DNA from: Gordonia polyisoprenivorans
Lineage (GTDB): Bacteria; Actinomycetota; Actinomycetes; Mycobacteriales; Mycobacteriaceae
Direction of reading: 5' to 3'
Assembly: GCF_017654315.1 (NCBI RefSeq)
Contig: NZ_CP072203.1
Location: forward strand, 248,001-312,000
DNA: 64,000 nt
Shown here: positions 61,287 to 64,000 of the stretch, piece after piece
Numbering within the stretch: the stretch's first letter is position 1
Layout of the letters: each line of letters begins with the position of its first letter
Position numbers and translations under genes: made by a program
Notes under the pieces: model-generated
What the model saw: only the letters and a program-made list of their open reading frames with translations
Told to the model about the DNA's origin: nothing
Database searches by the model: none

Positions 61287-62766
61287 GGTCATCGTGGTCG
61301 GGGCCGGCGTCGGCGGGCTGGCCGCAGCCATCCGGCTGCAGCACGCCGGGCATCGGGTGAGCGTCCTCGAGCAATCGACTGCGGTGGGCGGCAAACTCGG
61401 AACCCTCGAGCACGACGGCTTCGTCTTCGACACCGGCCCGTCGTTGGTGACGATGCCTCACGTTCTCTCCGAACTGTTCGCGGCGACCGGCGCACCCGTC
61501 GACGACATTCTCGAACTGCAGCGGCTCCCGATCGCCGCCCGGTACCGGTTTCCGGACGGGACCGGCCTCGATGTTCCCGGCGACTTCGCCGAGATCCCCG
61601 CTGCGCTCGACGCCGCTCTCGGAGCCGGTTGTGGCGCGCAGTGGTCGGGGTTTCTCGATCGCGCCCGCAGGATCTGGGACGCCACCCACGGGCAATTCCT
61701 CGAAGCGCCGATCAGCCTGCGCGACATGACTTCTCTCGCGCGCAGTGTGGACGACGTGCGGACTGTCGCCCCGTGGTCGTCGCTGCGGGGCCTTGCGTCC
61801 CGGTATCTGCACGACCCGCGGCTTCGCATGATGGCCGACAGGTACGCCACCTATACCGGCTCCGACCCGCGTCGCGCCCCGGCCGCGCTGGCGAGTGTGC
61901 CCTGGGCCGAACAGCGTTGGGGTTCCTGGTATGTGCGCGGCGGCCTGGGCCGCATCGCCGTTGCGCTCACCGATCGTCTCGCCGCCCTCGGTGGATGCGT
62001 CGAGACCGGGACCGCGGTGCGTGAGATCCGCGTCCGCGACGGCCGCGCCGACGGTGTCATCACCGCGTCCGGCGACCTGCGTCGCGCTGATCTCGTGGTG
62101 GCCAATGCCGATGCAGCTCAGGTGTATTCCTCACTCGTGCACACGTCGTCGGCGCGCCGCCAACTCCGTCGATTGCAGCGGAGCACACCGTCGTTGTCGG
62201 GTTTCGTCATCATGCTCGCCCTCGACGACGAGCCACCCGGACAGCCACATCATCGCGTGTTGTTCCCCGCCGACTACGACGCCGAGTTCGACGCGGTCTT
62301 CGGCCACCACGGAGCACCACGTCCCGTCGCCGATCCCACCGTCTACATCACTGCACCGGAAGACCCGGCCATCGTCCCTGCCGCGGGAACCGGGGCCTGG
62401 TTCGTGCTGGTGAACGCGCCGCGCCACCACCCGGATTCGGGAATGGATTGGGACAGCGACGGTCTCGCTCATTCCTACGCCGACCACGTGTTGGAGGCGA
62501 TGGCCGCTCGCGGAACCGACGTCCGCCATCGCATCCGTCGCCGATTCGTACTCAGCCCCGCCGATCTCGCCCGCCGCACCCTGACGCCGGGCGGTTCGAT
62601 CTACGGCAGTTCATCCAACGGTCCGCGCGCCGCGTTCTTGCGCCCCGCGAACGCCTCCCCCATTCCCGGCCTCTACCTCGTCGGCGGTTCGGCGCACCCC
62701 GGCGGTGGGCTGCCGTTGGTTCTGCTGTCCGCGAAGATCACCGCCGGGCTCATCGGCCGGGCATAG
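61279..62766 (+). CDS. CrtI-family carotenoid desaturase/oxidase
   Basis: This 495-residue FAD enzyme has EVIVVGAGVGGLAAAIRLQH at the N-terminus, FVFDTGPSLVTMPHVLSELF and RGGLGRIAVALTDRLAALGG. A C-terminus GLYLVGGSAHPGGGLPLVLL is typical of CrtI/CrtN/CrtD/CrtO flavoenzymes. A GSIYGSSSNGPRAAFLRPAN stretch is more like CrtD/CrtN types than phytoene desaturase CrtI. A second, convergent CrtI gene is present at 63272, so this copy probably handles a later step (3',4'-desaturation or keto group). Start GTG at 61279 overlaps the GT2 end. Confidence 0.82.
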   Translation: MAEVIVVGAGVGGLAAAIRLQHAGHRVSVLEQSTAVGGKLGTLEHDGFVFDTGPSLVTMPHVLSELFAATGAPVDDILELQRLPIAARYRFPDGTGLDVPGDFAEIPAALDAALGAGCGAQWSGFLDRARRIWDATHGQFLEAPISLRDMTSLARSVDDVRTVAPWSSLRGLASRYLHDPRLRMMADRYATYTGSDPRRAPAALASVPWAEQRWGSWYVRGGLGRIAVALTDRLAALGGCVETGTAVREIRVRDGRADGVITASGDLRRADLVVANADAAQVYSSLVHTSSARRQLRRLQRSTPSLSGFVIMLALDDEPPGQPHHRVLFPADYDAEFDAVFGHHGAPRPVADPTVYITAPEDPAIVPAAGTGAWFVLVNAPRHHPDSGMDWDSDGLAHSYADHVLEAMAARGTDVRHRIRRRFVLSPADLARRTLTPGGSIYGSSSNGPRAAFLRPANASPIPGLYLVGGSAHPGGGLPLVLLSAKITAGLIGRA

Positions 62767-62796
62767 GCGAGCGCTCCATCGTCACACCGGATACCC

Positions 62797-63262
62797 TTCG
62801 GCACAAGAGGTCTCGAGGCTCCTCGCTAGCGCTCGTCGACACCTCGACCACCGTATGGAAGCCGTCCCCCTCTCGATGGTCGAGGTGCGAGGCGCATGCG
62901 CCGAGCCTCGAGACCACCGTCACCGGTACTGTTTTCGACCCACCGTGGCCTGGAAACCCTTCAGCACAAGAGGTCTCGAGGCTCCTCGCTAGCGCTCGTC
63001 GGCACCTCGACCACCGTATGGAAGCCGTCCCCCTACCGATGGTCGAGGTGCGAGGCGTGCGCGCCGAGCCTCGAGACCACCGTCACCGGTGCTGGTTTCG
63101 ACCCACCGTGGCCCGGAAACCCTTCAGCACAAGAGGTCTCGAGGCTCCTCGCTAGCGCTCGTCGGCACCTCGACCACCGTATGGAAGCCGTCCCCCTACC
63201 GATGGTCGAGGTGCGAGGCGCACGCGCCGAGCCTCGAGACCGCCTGCTACAGGGCTGGTTTC
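62797..63262. repeat. 163-bp tandem repeat array built from REP-like palindromes
   Basis: Three tandem units start at about 62797, 62960 and 63123. The distance between successive GGTCTCGAGG boxes (62809, 62972, 63135) is exactly 163 bp. Each unit holds a reversed palindrome (centre CGCTAGCGCTCGT), a spacer TATGGAAGCCGTCCCCCT, and a forward palindrome. A tail ACCGTCACCGGTGCTGGTTT and CCTTCAGCACAAG complete it. The last unit is cut after the forward palindrome. It lies between two crt genes that converge and may form transcription-stopping hairpins for both. Confidence 0.9.
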
Positions 63263-63271
63263 ACACCACCA

Positions 63272-64000
63272 CTAGGGAGCCATCGACGGCCCGGTGGAAT
63301 GGTCTCCGCGTAGACGCTTGCGGATCAGTTCGGCGCTGATGAGGCACATGGGCAGTCCGATGCCGGGGCGGGTCGAGCCGCCGGCATAGTAGAGTCCGTC
63401 CACCTTGCGTGATCGATTGGTGGCCCGCAGGAAAGCGCTCTGGCGCAACGTATGTGCGGGCCCGAGCGCACCACCGGACCACGAGTTGACGTCGACGGCG
63501 AAATCGCCCGGCCCCATCGTGCGGCGTACGACGATCCGGTCGGCGAGGTCCTCGATGCCCGCCCAGTCGGCGACGAGTTCGATGGCGCGGTCGGCGGCCT
63601 GCTCGATCACGGGATCGCCTGCGCCGTCGACACCGCCGCGCCCCAGCGACGGGTCGGGCGGTACGGGTACCAGGATGAACAGATTCTCATGCTCGCTCGG
63701 CGCCACCGAATCGTCGGTCGCCGACGGCCGGCACACATACAGCGACGCGGGCTCGGGAACGCGGGTGGGTTCGGAGAAGATGGCGTCGAAGTTCGCGTGC
63801 CAGTCCTGTGTGAAGAACAGCGAGTGGTGCGCGAGTTGTGGCAGCCGCCCACGCACCCCGAGGAAGACCAACACCGCCCCGGGTCCCGACGTCCGGCGGT
63901 CCCACCACCGTTGCGGGAATGTCTGCAATCTTCGTGGCAACAACCGCGTTTCGAGGTGGTGCAGATCGGTCGCGCCGATCACGATGTCGGCAGGCAGCAC
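63272..64000 (-). CDS. crtI: phytoene desaturase CrtI, C-terminal part (runs off window)
   Basis: The gene continues past the window edge, so only 242 residues are present. They include FLGVRGRLPQLAHHSLFFTQ, FDAIFSEPTRVPEPASLYVC, NLFILVPVPPD, WSGGALGPAHTLRQSAFLRA and the FAD-closing YYAGGSTRPGIGLPMCLISA. This is the standard C-terminal region of bacterial CrtI phytoene desaturase. Expected role: desaturation of phytoene to lycopene. It is convergent with the crtE-to-crtI-like operon, so crtB and other genes may lie beyond the window. Confidence 0.9.
   Translation of the reverse strand: MLPADIVIGATDLHHLETRLLPRRLQTFPQRWWDRRTSGPGAVLVFLGVRGRLPQLAHHSLFFTQDWHANFDAIFSEPTRVPEPASLYVCRPSATDDSVAPSEHENLFILVPVPPDPSLGRGGVDGAGDPVIEQAADRAIELVADWAGIEDLADRIVVRRTMGPGDFAVDVNSWSGGALGPAHTLRQSAFLRATNRSRKVDGLYYAGGSTRPGIGLPMCLISAELIRKRLRGDHSTGPSMAP

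Noticed and set aside
62797..63262. CRISPR-like array
   Set aside because: The period is 163 bp, whole units are nearly identical with no unique spacers, and no cas genes are present.

Overview
The window reads as chromosomal DNA of a high-GC, mycolic-acid-containing actinobacterium, most likely Gordonia or a close relative. The evidence for this is a complete yrbE/mce lipid-import operon, two antigen-85-type mycolyltransferases, a C40 carotenoid cluster with CruF, a DUF222/HNH (13E12) gene, and a tRNA-Arg/tRNA-Ser/HisC2-like neighbourhood. The genus is inferred from gene content; no alignment was run.

Layout. 1-8.2 kb: housekeeping genes (Na+/H+ antiporter fragment, aquaporin Z, tRNA-Arg, tRNA-Ser, aromatic aminotransferase, mycolyltransferase, thioesterase, an unknown protein, acyltransferase, CorA). 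8.2-9.7 kb: a retron. A 161-nt non-coding RNA candidate (8239-8399) has 21-nt inverted a1/a2 arms, short msr hairpins and an msd hairpin, and lies directly upstream of a retron-type reverse transcriptase. 9.7-10.6 kb: interspersed palindromic repeats and an internally deleted 13E12 remnant. 10.6-14.9 kb: sulfotransferase, DUF1214 protein, type II NADH dehydrogenase, small membrane protein. 14.9-19.8 kb: an island-like stretch (gene fragment, TetR, glycosyltransferase, 30-bp tandem duplication, second mycolyltransferase, SnoaL-like protein). 19.85-22.7 kb: pseudo-receiver/thioredoxin-reductase-like flavoprotein and a PhaC-like hydrolase. 22.7-33.9 kb: FadR-type regulator, MpaB-family protein and the mce operon, all on the minus strand. 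34-49.2 kb: mixed metabolism (secreted protein, PfkB kinase, amine oxidase, DJ-1/PfpI, giant patatin-like protein, MmyB-type regulator with a divergent NTF2 gene, dialkylglycine decarboxylase, PNPOx-like protein, OPT transporter, TetR with a phosphotransferase pair). 49.3-51.6 kb: full-length 13E12-type element and repeats. 51.6-56.1 kb: two-component system with an FtsX/MacB-like ABC exporter. 56.1-64 kb: ferredoxin reductase, then the carotenoid genes crtE, crtA-like, cruF, GT2 and crtI-like. These are followed by a 163-bp tandem repeat array and a convergent crtI that runs off the window.

The genes work together in three clear groups. The mce operon encodes a two-permease, six-Mce envelope lipid importer with one accessory protein, and a FadR-type regulator lies beside it. 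The crt genes make, desaturate, hydrate and probably glycosylate a C40 carotenoid. The retron ncRNA and RT form a self-contained msDNA-producing unit with no obvious dedicated effector, although CorA lies 39 nt upstream on the same strand. The strongest discovery candidate is this retron. Next is the repeat family whose palindromes form the inverted ends of a 13E12 element and of its deletion derivative.
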